A program made the translations under genes and the position numbers. Positions 45,958 through 54,273 of a stretch of DNA of 64,000 nt are shown here, in pieces. This stretch comes from Sinorhizobium medicae (lineage in GTDB: Bacteria; Pseudomonadota; Alphaproteobacteria; Rhizobiales; Rhizobiaceae), in assembly GCF_007827695.1 (NCBI RefSeq), contig NZ_VITA01000005.1, forward strand, positions 228,799 through 292,798, given 5' to 3'. The stretch's first letter is position 1. Each line of letters starts with the position of its first letter. The notes under the pieces were generated by a model. That model was given only the letters and a program-made list of their open reading frames with translations. It was not told the origin of the DNA and ran no database searches.

Positions 45958-46734
45958 TCAGATTTTCCAGCCGGAATGCAGCGCTGCTATGCCGCCGGTA
46001 TAGTTGGTGAAGGAGACGCGCGCGAAGCCGGCATCGCGGATCATGGCGGCGAAATCGCGTTGGTTTGGAAACTTGCGGATCGATTCGACCAGATATTGGT
46101 AAGGTGCATCGTCACCGGTGATGAGCTTGCCGAATTTCGGGATCGCATTGAAGGACCATGCATCGTAGAAGCGGTCGAGCAGCGGCATCTCGACCTCGGA
46201 GAACTCGAGTACGAGCAGCCGCCCGCCGCGCTTCAGCACCCGATAGGCCTCGCGCAGAGCCACTTCGATGCGCGGCACGTTGCGAATACCGAAGGCGATC
46301 GTATAGGCGTCGAAGGAATTCGCCGCGAAAGGCAGGTCTTCGGCATTGGCCTCGACGAATTCGAGATTGGCTTCGATGCCCTTCTTGCGCGCCCGCTCGG
46401 CACCGACCGAAAGCATCGAGCCGTTGATGTCGAGCACGGTCGCTTGAGCCTTGCGCCCGGAGCGCTCGACAATACGGAAGGCGATGTCGCCGGTGCCGCC
46501 GGCGACGTCGAGGACCCGGTAGTCCTCGCGGCCCGGCGGGTTGAGCGCCGCGATCATCGCATCCTTCCAGACGCGGTGCAGCCCGGCCGACATCACGTCG
46601 TTCATGATGTCGTAGCGTTTGGCGACCTTGTGGAAGACATCGTTGACGAGCGGCTGCTTCTCGCCCGTGCCGACTTCGCGAAAACCGAAAGAGGTCTCCA
46701 TTCCGCCACTCGCCGATACGCGCTCGTCCGCCAT
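45958..46734 (-). CDS. ubiE: Ubiquinone/menaquinone methyltransferase UbiE
   Basis: UbiE is the C-methyltransferase of ubiquinone synthesis. The 258-residue protein has [26 protein letters not shown] (about residues 33-58), SAM motif [16 protein letters not shown] and [28 protein letters not shown], the family signature. The ATG at 46734 follows GGAG; upstream extension is not needed. It is divergent from mutM across about 180 bp. Confidence 0.95.
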
Positions 46735-46917
46735 ACGAATACTCCACTTCAACGAATTTTGCCGGCACCATAGCGAAATCGCCCGTCGCACGCTATCTGG
46801 GCGAGAAGCGACCGGCGGCCGCATGCAGCGGGATATAGGCCATCGATGTCGCTATGGGAATGGCGAGACGCTCACGCGGGCCAACGCGATGAACAAAGGA
46901 TTGAAGGAAGTCAGCCG

Positions 46918-47838
46918 ATGCCGGAATTGCCCGAGGTGGAAACGGTCAAGCGCGGACTGGCGCCGACGATGGAGGGAGCACTTCTCGTGCGCGCCGAATT
47001 GCGCCGTCCCGATCTGCGCTTTCCCTTTCCCGAGAATTTCGAGGACGCAGTCGCCGGCCGGCGTATCGTCGCGCTCTCGCGCCGCGCCAAATATCTGACG
47101 ATCGAGCTGGAGGGCGGCGACGTCATCATCGCCCATCTCGGCATGTCCGGCTCGTTCAGGATCGAGTTTGACGGTCCCGGGGAGGGCCGCATCAAGGAGA
47201 GCGCCGATCCCGCCGTCCCCGGCGATTTCCACCGTCCGCGCAGCAAGGACGAGAAACACGACCATGTCGTCTTCCATCTCGATGCCTCCTGCGGCCCGGC
47301 CCGGGTCATCTATAACGATCCACGCCGCTTCGGCTTCATGGCTCTGGCGCGGCGCGAAGCGCTTGCCGAGCACGTCTTTCTTCGCGGCCTCGGCGAGGAG
47401 CCGACCGGCAACGCTCTCGATGCGGCCTATCTCGCCGCCCGGTTCTCCGGCAAAGCGCAGCCGCTGAAAGCCGCTCTTCTCGATCAAAGGACGATCGCCG
47501 GCCTCGGCAATATATACGTTTGCGAGGCATTGTGGCGTTCGGGCCTTTCGCCGAAAAGGGCGGCAGGTACGCTCGTCGACAAGCGGGCTCGCCCGAAGCA
47601 GGCGCTGGTTCAGCTGACGGATGCGATCCGCGCCGTCATCGCAGATGCGATCGCCGCCGGCGGTTCCTCGCTCAAGGATCACATTCAGGCGGATGGCAGT
47701 CTTGGCTATTTCCAGCACAGCTTCTCCGTCTATGACAGAGAAGGCGAGGCTTGCCGCACGTCCGGCTGCCGCGGTACGGTTGAGCGCATCGTTCAGGCAG
47801 GGCGTTCGACCTTTTACTGTCCGCACTGCCAGAAATAG
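46918..47838 (+). CDS. mutM: Formamidopyrimidine-DNA glycosylase
   Basis: MutM removes 8-oxoguanine and formamidopyrimidines from DNA and cuts the abasic site. The 306-residue protein begins [14 protein letters not shown], giving the catalytic N-terminal proline and Glu. It continues with HLGMSGSF, the helix-two-turn-helix ([26 protein letters not shown]) and a C-terminal zinc finger ([26 protein letters not shown]). AAGGA precedes the ATG. An insertion near residues 83-110 ([15 protein letters not shown]) is common in alphaproteobacteria. Confidence 0.96.
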   Translation: MPELPEVETVKRGLAPTMEGALLVRAELRRPDLRFPFPENFEDAVAGRRIVALSRRAKYLTIELEGGDVIIAHLGMSGSFRIEFDGPGEGRIKESADPAVPGDFHRPRSKDEKHDHVVFHLDASCGPARVIYNDPRRFGFMALARREALAEHVFLRGLGEEPTGNALDAAYLAARFSGKAQPLKAALLDQRTIAGLGNIYVCEALWRSGLSPKRAAGTLVDKRARPKQALVQLTDAIRAVIADAIAAGGSSLKDHIQADGSLGYFQHSFSVYDREGEACRTSGCRGTVERIVQAGRSTFYCPHCQK

Positions 47839-47910
47839 CGCGCGGCAAGGCACATTTCGCTCCCGGATCTGCCGGGCGCTCGATTCCGAAAATGCGTGAA
47901 GGAGACGGGA

Positions 47911-48684
47911 ATGGGTTACGAGACGTTGCTGGTGGAAACGCGGGGCCGCGTGGGCCTAATTACGCTCAACCGACCCCAGGCGCTCAATGCGCTGAATGCG
48001 GCGGTTATGCGCGACCTCCATGAAGCGCTGAACGCCTTCGACGCCGACAAGGGCGTCGGCGCCATCGTTCTTACCGGCTCCGAAAAGGCATTTGCCGCCG
48101 GGGCCGACGTCAAGGAGATGCAGGCGCTCGATTTCGTCGAGGGTTATCTCGGCGACTTCCTCGGCGGCTGGGAGCGTGTCGCGGACGCCCGCAAGCCTAT
48201 GATTGCGGCGGTCTCGGGCTATGCGCTCGGCGGCGGCTGCGAACTCGCCATGATGTGCGACCTCATCATCGCTTCCGAAACGGCGAAGTTCGGACAGCCG
48301 GAGATCACGCTTGGCGTTATTCCCGGCATGGGTGGGTCGCAGCGGCTGACCCGCGCCATCGGCAAGGCGAAGGCGATGGACCTCATCCTCACCGGCCGCA
48401 TGATGGACGCGGCGGAGGCCGAGCGCTCCGGGCTGGTGTCGCGCGTGGTGGCTCCCGACAGGCTCCTGGAGGAGGCGCTCGGCGCCGCCGAAAAGATCGC
48501 ATCCTTCTCGCTGCCGGCGGCGATGATGGCCAAGGAGGCGGTCAGCCGCTCTCTGGAGCTGACGCTGGCCGAGGGGCTGCGTTTCGAGCGGCGGCTCTTC
48601 CAGTCGCTCTTCGCGACGGAGGATCAGAAAGAGGGCATGGGCGCCTTCGTCGCCAAGCGCAAAGCCGAATTCAAAAACAAGTGA
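47911..48684 (+). CDS. Enoyl-CoA hydratase
   Basis: The 257-residue crotonase-family protein has [14 protein letters not shown] near the N-terminus, the oxyanion segments [12 protein letters not shown] (about 62-73) and [53 protein letters not shown] (about 106-158), and the two catalytic glutamates seen in typical EchA proteins. It hydrates trans-2-enoyl-CoA in beta-oxidation. GAAGGAG precedes the ATG at 47911. It follows mutM by 72 bp, so co-transcription is possible. Confidence 0.94.
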   Translation: MGYETLLVETRGRVGLITLNRPQALNALNAAVMRDLHEALNAFDADKGVGAIVLTGSEKAFAAGADVKEMQALDFVEGYLGDFLGGWERVADARKPMIAAVSGYALGGGCELAMMCDLIIASETAKFGQPEITLGVIPGMGGSQRLTRAIGKAKAMDLILTGRMMDAAEAERSGLVSRVVAPDRLLEEALGAAEKIASFSLPAAMMAKEAVSRSLELTLAEGLRFERRLFQSLFATEDQKEGMGAFVAKRKAEFKNK

Positions 48685-48719
48685 GGCACGGGTGGCACGC
48701 GGTTTTCTCAAATTCCGCG

Positions 48720-48748
48720 TTGACGTAGGGGCGGTTTCCCTTTATACG
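48720..48748 (+). promoter_or_regulatory. Sigma-70 type promoter of rpsT
   Basis: TTGACG (48720-48725) and TATACG (48743-48748) are 17 bp apart. They lie about 130 bp upstream of the rpsT start and after the stop of the enoyl-CoA hydratase gene. Confidence 0.65.
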
Positions 48749-48876
48749 CCGCCCTCAGTTTGGAACGCACTCGTTCGAGGCTTTCCGATAATGCTCCCGA
48801 ATTGCTTGTATGACAGGTCGCAGTGACCCGGCACGGCGAGGGCGGAGTTCATGTCAGTTTTCGAAGAGAGGCATCA

Positions 48877-49143
48877 ATGGCCAATACAACTTCGGCGAAA
48901 AAGGCGACCCGCAAGATCGCACGCCGTACCGCAGTGAACAAGGCCCGTCGTTCGCGTGTTCGTAACTTCGTCCGCAAGGTCGAAGAGGCGATCGCTTCCG
49001 GCGATCAGGCAGTCGCAGCCGCCGCCCTGAAGGCAGCGCAGCCGGAGCTGATGCGTGCCGCTACCAAAGGCGTGATGCATTCCAACACGGCGTCGCGTAA
49101 GGTTTCGCGCCTGGCGCAGCGTGTGAAAAGCCTTTCGGCCTAA
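48877..49143 (+). CDS. rpsT: 30S ribosomal protein S20
   Basis: The 88-residue basic protein begins [39 protein letters not shown], the S20 signature, and binds 16S rRNA early in 30S assembly. AGAGAGG precedes the ATG. It has its own promoter about 130 bp upstream and a strong terminator 32 bp after the stop, so it is a single-gene unit just ahead of the dnaA leader. Confidence 0.97.
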
Positions 49144-49174
49144 CCCGGCTAAGAAAAAGTTCTGTTGATGAAGT

Positions 49175-49198
49175 GCCCGGCGTTCGCGCCGGGCTTTT
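49175..49198 (+). terminator. Rho-independent terminator of rpsT
   Basis: GCCCGGCG and CGCCGGGC form a perfect 8-bp stem around a TTCG loop and are followed by TTTT. Confidence 0.9.
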
Positions 49199-49200
49199 CC

Positions 49201-49475
49201 GATTCGCATTGCGCTTGACGTCAAGTTCGATTCATCCTGCCGCGCTCATGTCAGTCCAGTGACATATTTTTTTTAATAAAATCAGTGGCTTACGAGAGGT
49301 TGCGGCAAAAATGTTATCCTGCAACCCAACCGGATTGAGTCCGGAGTGAGTCAAGCCATTTTTTATTTTTTTTCTTTTTCGCCAGCTAAACAAGACCGCA
49401 AAAAACAAAACCGTTGATTCAACAGGGATTCTCGAAGGACTCGCGGAGCGGCATGCAAAAGCCAGCACGAGAGTC
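49201..49475. promoter_or_regulatory. GANTC (CcrM methylation) cluster upstream of dnaA
   Basis: Eight GANTC sites lie in 275 bp: 49201, 49229, 49337, 49348, 49416, 49427, 49438 and 49471. Six of them fall in 139 bp (49337-49475). At this base composition about one site per 290 bp is expected. GANTC is the target of the alphaproteobacterial cell-cycle methylase CcrM. The region is also AT-rich (long T and A runs at 49265-49275 and 49360-49380), as expected of a promoter. No gene is visible. Confidence 0.6.
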
Positions 49476-50065
49476 AACTGTCGGCGCTCATGGACCGATA
49501 AAAAACGCGATTGATCTTGCCGGGCGATCCTGCCTAAATGCCTTCCACAGGGGACGCAGATCATATCTGTACGAGGAAAGTTTACGGGTCATTCCAGCGG
49601 GATGGCCTTGGGCTTTCTGTCACCTGTGGCGGGGTTAATTCCACGTCGATCAATCAGAAAAGTCGAGACGATAAAACCGGGCGAGCCTTCGCACCGGAGC
49701 GAGGACGTTTCGTCTTATGGTTGCCGACCTGGGCGTCGCATTTCGAATGTGTGGGAGTAGGAACGAGGAAGGCGCGAGCTGTCCGCTTTGTACAACGATG
49801 CGGTCAGCGGCAACGAGGAAACGGTTTCGCTTGTCTTGAAAAGGGGCGGTTGGAACCGGTAAGGCGAAGCGCTAGGGGACATTCGCTTGAAGCGAAGGCA
49901 GCGGATGGGCGCAGCGCGCCGGGACGGGATATGAGGAGCCCGCATCGGTGCGTATCAGAGCGTTCGGCTGACGCGGCATGGCTTTGAGCGGCCGTGGCGG
50001 GCGGACATAAAAAATGAGGCCGCCAGAAATGACGGCATCGGATAAAGAAATTGGAAGGCGGCAAA
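49476..50065 (+). other. Long non-coding leader region before dnaA
   Basis: Between the GANTC cluster and the dnaA ATG lie 590 bp without a believable gene. The longest plus-strand frame here (149 codons) has no ribosome site or family resemblance. Near the gene, GGATAAA at 50039-50045 is a TTTATCC core on the other strand, a weak DnaA-box-like match; another TTATCC core is at 49315-49320. The region most likely holds the dnaA promoter and a long 5' untranslated leader. A long dnaA leader targeted by a small RNA has, as I recall, been described in S. meliloti. Confidence 0.5.
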
Positions 50066-51592
50066 ATGCAGATGAATTTGGCGACGGCACCTGAAGGTTT
50101 TCAGGCCGGAAGCAATCAGTCTCAGGCGGCGGGGGAAAAACACGACATGCGGCATGACGCACTCTTCGAGCGGGTAAGTGCGCGTTTGAAAGCCCAGGTC
50201 GGACCGGATGTCTTCGCGAGTTGGTTTGGGCGCCTCAAGCTTCATTCAGTGTCGAAAAGCGTCGTGCGCCTCTCGGTCCCGACGACCTTTCTGAAGTCCT
50301 GGATCAATAATCGTTATCTCGATCTGATCACCTCGCTCGTCCAACAGGAGGACAGCGAGATATTGAAGGTGGAGATCCTGGTGCGCACCGCCACCCGCGG
50401 ACATCGTCCGGCGGCTCCTGAAGAGAGGGTTTCTGCCGCGGTGGAGACGGTGCCCGTCGCTTCTGTTCGCCGTTCTGCGACATCCCCTTCGGTGGCGATC
50501 TCTGCCTCGACCGTTGCGGCAGCTCCGGCGAGGCCCCATCAGACGCCGCTTTTCGGGTCGCCGCTTGATCAGCGGTACGGTTTCGATAGTTTCGTAGAGG
50601 GTTCCTCCAATCGGGTCGCGCTCGCGGCAGCGCGTACGATTGCCGAGGCCGGCGCCGGCGCCGTGCGCTTCAATCCTCTTTTCATTCATTCGAGCGTTGG
50701 CCTCGGTAAGACCCATCTGCTGCAGGCGATCGCGCTGGCGGCGCTCCAGAGTGCCCGGGCGCCGCGCGTCGTTTATCTGACGGCCGAATATTTCATGTGG
50801 CGTTTCGCAACGGCAATCCGCGACAATGATGCGCTCTCGTTGAAGGAGTCGCTTCGCAACATCGACCTTCTCATCATCGACGATATGCAGTTTCTACAGG
50901 GCAAGTCGATCCAGCACGAGTTCTGCCATCTCCTGAACATGCTGCTCGACTCCGCCAAACAGGTGGTCGTCGCCGCGGATCGCGCGCCGTGGGAATTGGA
51001 ATCGCTCGACAGCCGCGTTCGCTCGCGCCTTCAGGGAGGTGTCGCGATCGAGATGGAAGGGCCGGACTACGAAATGCGCCTGGAAATGCTGAAGCGCCGC
51101 CTCGAAGCGGCGCGCCAGGACGATGCGACACTCGAAATTCCGCTCGAGATCCTGAGCCACGTCGCCCGCAACGTAACGGCCAGCGGCCGCGAGCTGGAGG
51201 GAGCTTTCAATCAGCTTCTCTTCCGCCGCTCCTTCGAGCCGCAGCTTTCGATCGAGCGGGTCGATGAACTGCTGGGCCATCTCGTCAATGCCGGCGAACC
51301 GCGCCGGGTCCGCATCGAGGACATCCAGCGCGTCGTGGCCAAGCATTACAACGTCTCGCGCCAGGAACTGGTTTCGAACCGCCGCACCCGCGTGATCGTC
51401 AAGCCGCGCCAGATAGCCATGTATCTGTCCAAGACGCTGACTCCGCGTTCCTTTCCGGAGATCGGCCGCCGCTTCGGCGGACGCGACCATACGACCGTGC
51501 TCCACGCGGTGCGCAAGATCGAAGAGCTGATTTCGGGCGACACCAAGCTCAGCCATGAGATCGAGCTGTTGAAGCGCCTGATCAACGAATAG
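50066..51592 (+). CDS. dnaA: Chromosomal replication initiator protein DnaA
   Basis: DnaA binds origin boxes and melts oriC. The 508-residue protein has domain I ([26 protein letters not shown]), a linker rich in Ala and Ser (about residues 110-165), the AAA+ domain with [23 protein letters not shown] (about 202-224) and [21 protein letters not shown], and domain IV with the DnaA signature [19 protein letters not shown]. The P-loop starts SSVGLGKT, not the usual GGVGLGKT. The ATG at 50066 follows GGAAGGCGG. In Rhizobiales oriC usually lies elsewhere (near hemE), so dnaA does not mark the origin here. Confidence 0.96.
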   Translation: MQMNLATAPEGFQAGSNQSQAAGEKHDMRHDALFERVSARLKAQVGPDVFASWFGRLKLHSVSKSVVRLSVPTTFLKSWINNRYLDLITSLVQQEDSEILKVEILVRTATRGHRPAAPEERVSAAVETVPVASVRRSATSPSVAISASTVAAAPARPHQTPLFGSPLDQRYGFDSFVEGSSNRVALAAARTIAEAGAGAVRFNPLFIHSSVGLGKTHLLQAIALAALQSARAPRVVYLTAEYFMWRFATAIRDNDALSLKESLRNIDLLIIDDMQFLQGKSIQHEFCHLLNMLLDSAKQVVVAADRAPWELESLDSRVRSRLQGGVAIEMEGPDYEMRLEMLKRRLEAARQDDATLEIPLEILSHVARNVTASGRELEGAFNQLLFRRSFEPQLSIERVDELLGHLVNAGEPRRVRIEDIQRVVAKHYNVSRQELVSNRRTRVIVKPRQIAMYLSKTLTPRSFPEIGRRFGGRDHTTVLHAVRKIEELISGDTKLSHEIELLKRLINE

Positions 51593-51614
51593 AGACAGGT
51601 AAGTTTCCACTTAC

Positions 51615-51640
51615 AAAAGCCCGGTCCGCCGGGCTTTTTT
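51615..51640 (+). terminator. Rho-independent terminator of dnaA
   Basis: AAAAGCCCGG and CCGGGCTTTT form a perfect 10-bp stem around TCCG, followed by more T residues, 23 bp after the dnaA stop. Confidence 0.92.
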
Positions 51641-51776
51641 GTTGAATCGGAGCAGTTCCGGAAAACCGGCACCGTTTCCGCTCGGAGGTGCACGATCTGG
51701 CGGGCGCCTCCTGTCCTTATCACAGGCTTTTGAAGGAGGGCTTCAGCAGAAGCCTCGCTGTTTTTTTCGCCCCGCA

Positions 51777-51803
51777 TGTCGGCTATCACTAGCGCCAAGC
51801 GTC
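51777..51803 (+). promoter_or_regulatory. Putative ECF42-type promoter of the yciI-sigma operon
   Basis: TGTCGG (51777-51782) is followed after exactly 17 bp by CGTC (51800-51803), 23 bp before the YciI-family start codon. The same two elements at the same spacing precede the SRPBCC gene (53710-53736). They agree with the TGTCGA / CG(A/T)C motif I recall for ECF42 sigma factors. Confidence 0.65.
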
Positions 51804-51826
51804 TTCAAACCAGAGCGGAGGTCTCA

Positions 51827-52201
51827 ATGCTTTACGCCGTACTTTGCTACAATGATGAAAGCGTCACCAGCTCCTGGAGCAAGGAGGAGGATGACAGGGT
51901 CATGCGTGATCTCAGCGTCGTCCAACGGAAATATGCCGAGTCGGGCAAGTTGGGGCCGGTTGCGCGCCTGGTGCCGACGACGGCGGCGGCGACGCTGCGC
52001 CACAGTGCCGGCGAGACGATCGTCATCGATGGTCCCTTCGCCGAAACCAAGGAACAGTTGCTGGGTTTCTATCTGATCGATTGCGCCTCGCTCGACGAAG
52101 CGCTCGACTTCGCGCGCGACCTCAGTAACGCCAATCCGAGCACGGGCTCTTACGAGGTCCGGCCGCTCGCCCTCTATAAACCCGGTGAGTTGCCCTCATG
52201 A
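51827..52201 (+). CDS. YciI/DGPF family protein
   Basis: The 124-residue protein is a dimeric ferredoxin-like YCII domain (MLYAVLCYNDES...; IDGPFAETKEQLLGFYLIDCASLDEALDFARDL, where DGPF is the family signature, about residues 68-71; EVRPLALY). Proteins of this family are regularly encoded beside ECF42 sigma factors and may be effectors or targets of them. GGAGG stands five bases before the ATG at 51827. Its TGA overlaps the sigma gene's ATG (ATGA), so the pair is translationally coupled. Confidence 0.92.
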   Translation: MLYAVLCYNDESVTSSWSKEEDDRVMRDLSVVQRKYAESGKLGPVARLVPTTAAATLRHSAGETIVIDGPFAETKEQLLGFYLIDCASLDEALDFARDLSNANPSTGSYEVRPLALYKPGELPS

Positions 52202-53481
52202 CCGACACAGCCTGGATCGATCTCGCACTGGTTTCCGCACGGCCACAGGCCATGGGTGCGTTGCTGCGATACTTTCGCAGCCTCGACCTGGCGGAGGAGG
52301 CGTTCCAGGAAGCCTGCATCCGGGCACTGAAAAACTGGCCGCGTACCGGTCCTCCGCGCGATCCCGCCGCCTGGCTGATCTTCGTCGGCCGCAACAGCGG
52401 CATCGACCGGGTGCGCAGGCAGTCGCGCGAGACGGCATTGCCGCCGGAGGAACTGCTCTCCGACCTTGGCGACAGGGAGAGCGAGCTCGCCGATCGCCTC
52501 GATGGCGCACACTATCGCGACGATATCCTGCGGCTGCTTTTCGTCTGCAGCAATCCGGCGCTTCCGGCGACCCAGCAGATCGCGCTTGCACTGCGCATCG
52601 TATCGGGCCTTTCCGTCAGGCAGATAGCCCGTGCCTTTCTTGTCGGCGAGGCGGCGATGGAGCAGCGCATCACCCGCGCCAAGGCGCGTGTTGCGGCCGC
52701 CGGCATCCCTTTCGAAACGCCCGATGCCGCCGACCGGGCGGAGCGCCTCGCTGCAGTCGCGACGATGATCTATCTTGTCTTCAACGAGGGCTACTCGGCG
52801 ATGAACGGCCCCGAGGGTGTCTCCGCAGATCTCTGCGACGAGGCGATCCGCCTGTCCCGGCTGCTTCTTCGGCTGTTTCCGGCCGAGCCGGAGATCATGG
52901 GGCTGGCGGCGCTTCTGCTCCTCCAGCATTCGCGCGCCCGCGCTCGGTTCGATGCCGCTGGCGCCGTGGTCCTGCTCGAAGATCAGGATCGGCAGCTCTG
53001 GAACCGGCCGATGATCACCGAGGCGCTGGCGATGATCGACAAAGCGATGCGCCACCGGCGTCCCGGTCCCTATCAGATCCAGGCCGCAATCGCTGCCCTG
53101 CACGCCCGCGCCTCACGGCCGGAGGAAACGGATTGGGAGGAAATAGACCTCCTTTACCAGGCGCTCGAACGCCTGCAGCCCTCACCCGTCGTGACCCTCA
53201 ATCGCGCCGTCGCGGTTTCGAAACGCGAGGGGCCCGAGGCCGCGCTGGCGATGATTGAGCCTTTGGGCGAGCGGCTGTCCGGCTACTTCTATTATCATGG
53301 GCTGCGCGGCGGCCTCCTGAAGCGGCTTGGCCTTGCATGCGAGGCGCGCAAAGCTTTCAACCAGGCAATCGCACTCGCCACCAACGCGGCCGAAGCGGCC
53401 TATATCCGGACCCAGCTCGATCACCTCGCGGCTGCGCCGATGCCGGAACCTTCCTTCTCAAGTGATTGTCCTGGCGCGTAG
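52198..53481 (+). CDS. ECF42-type RNA polymerase sigma factor with C-terminal extension
   Basis: The 427-residue protein has sigma region 2 (AMGALLRYFRSLDLAEEAFQEACIRALKNWPRTGPPRDPAAWLIFVGRNSGIDRVRR, about residues 18-73) and region 4 (ALRIVSGLSVRQIARAFLVGEAAMEQRITRAKARV, about 131-165). A long C-terminal extension of about 250 residues contains FNEGYSAM and helical TPR-like segments. This plan, plus the adjacent DGPF gene and the lack of an anti-sigma gene, is that of group ECF42, where the extension is reported to be needed for activity. It probably transcribes its own operon and the SRPBCC/VOC operon downstream. The inducing signal is unknown. Confidence 0.92.
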   Translation: MTDTAWIDLALVSARPQAMGALLRYFRSLDLAEEAFQEACIRALKNWPRTGPPRDPAAWLIFVGRNSGIDRVRRQSRETALPPEELLSDLGDRESELADRLDGAHYRDDILRLLFVCSNPALPATQQIALALRIVSGLSVRQIARAFLVGEAAMEQRITRAKARVAAAGIPFETPDAADRAERLAAVATMIYLVFNEGYSAMNGPEGVSADLCDEAIRLSRLLLRLFPAEPEIMGLAALLLLQHSRARARFDAAGAVVLLEDQDRQLWNRPMITEALAMIDKAMRHRRPGPYQIQAAIAALHARASRPEETDWEEIDLLYQALERLQPSPVVTLNRAVAVSKREGPEAALAMIEPLGERLSGYFYYHGLRGGLLKRLGLACEARKAFNQAIALATNAAEAAYIRTQLDHLAAAPMPEPSFSSDCPGA

Positions 53482-53615
53482 GCAGGCCTCCGCGATCTCA
53501 AGCGCGGGACGCACAAGCCCTTAGGCAGTTCGGCAAGGCCTTCATGATGAGGATTGCCGCGGCCTTTGGCGAGGCGTCGCGCAAATCGGGGCGACGCGTC
53601 AATCGGATGGAGTAA

Positions 53616-53674
53616 GCGGCCGAAGCCGCCTATATCCGCACCCGGCTCGATCCCCCCGGCTGCGCCGATGCCGG
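53616..53674 (+). pseudogene. Frameshifted remnant of an ECF42 sigma gene 3' end
   Basis: This 59-bp stretch repeats the end of the sigma gene at 53386-53446, with about five base changes and a two-base deletion that shifts the frame. Shared parts include CCTATATCCG and GGCTGCGCCGATGCCGG. In frame it still reads AEAAYIRTRLD. It lies 135 bp after the intact gene's stop. The rest of the gap (53482-53615) shows no gene. It looks like the tail of a lost second ECF42 gene or a partial duplication. Confidence 0.75.
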
Positions 53675-53709
53675 TTGCGGAAGAAAAGCGAAAAAATCTT
53701 TCGACCCGC

Positions 53710-53736
53710 TGTCGGCGGCCGGCTTCCTCCTTCGTC
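53710..53736 (+). promoter_or_regulatory. Putative ECF42-type promoter of the SRPBCC operon
   Basis: TGTCGG (53710-53715) and CGTC (53733-53736) are 17 bp apart, identical in sequence and spacing to the site before the yciI-sigma operon. It lies 31 bp before the SRPBCC start codon and directly after the sigma-gene remnant. Confidence 0.65.
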
Positions 53737-53767
53737 CTTGGACTGAGCCAACATGGAGGAACTGAAA

Positions 53768-54250
53768 ATGACTGCAGCGACTGACGCAAAATCCACCAGC
53801 GAACGGGAACTGGTTCTCACCCGCCTGATCGATGCCCCGCGGGAGAAGGTCTACCAGGCCTTCACGGAAGCGGCGCTATTGAAGCAGTGGTTCGCCCCTT
53901 TGCCGTGGACGATCACGGAAGCGGAACTCGACGTCAGGGCAGGCGGTACCAACCGTTTCGTCATGCGCTCGCCGGAAGGGGAACTCTATCCCAATCAGGG
54001 CGTCTACCTGGAAGTCGTGCCGAACGAGAAGATCGTCGTCACCGATGCCTTCACGCAAGCCTGGATACCGTCCGACAAACCGTTCATGACCGCGATCATG
54101 ACCTTCGAAGATGAAGGCGGCAAGACCCGTTACACGGCGCGTGCGCTTCACTGGAACGTCGAGGATCGCGAAGCGCATGAGAAAATGGGTTTCCACGAGG
54201 GCTGGGGCCAATGCGCCGATCAGCTCGCCGCTCTCGTCGCAAAACTCTAG
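53768..54250 (+). CDS. SRPBCC (AHSA1-type) family protein
   Basis: The 160-residue protein has the START-like AHSA1 fold: ELVLTRLIDAPREKVYQAFTEAALLKQWFAPLPWT, AELDVRAGGTNRFVMRSPEGELYPNQGVYLEVVPNEKIVVTDAFT, and a C-terminal helix with GFHEGWGQCADQLAALV. Such proteins bind hydrophobic ligands or act as small hydrolases; the ligand is unknown. AHSA1 and YCII genes commonly cluster with ECF42 sigma factors. GGAGGAACTGAAA precedes the ATG at 53768. The gene sits behind the second ECF42-like promoter and 23 bp before the next gene. Confidence 0.92.
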   Translation: MTAATDAKSTSERELVLTRLIDAPREKVYQAFTEAALLKQWFAPLPWTITEAELDVRAGGTNRFVMRSPEGELYPNQGVYLEVVPNEKIVVTDAFTQAWIPSDKPFMTAIMTFEDEGGKTRYTARALHWNVEDREAHEKMGFHEGWGQCADQLAALVAKL

Positions 54251-54273
54251 AACTCTAAGAGGAGGATCTGGCC

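Noticed and set aside
49538..49987. 149-codon frame in the dnaA leader
   Set aside because: No ribosome site, no recognisable fold and unusual composition; treated as non-coding leader.
49199..50065. Chromosomal origin (oriC) next to dnaA
   Set aside because: Only weak TTATCC cores and no array of DnaA boxes; in Rhizobiales the origin usually lies near hemE, and dnaN is elsewhere.
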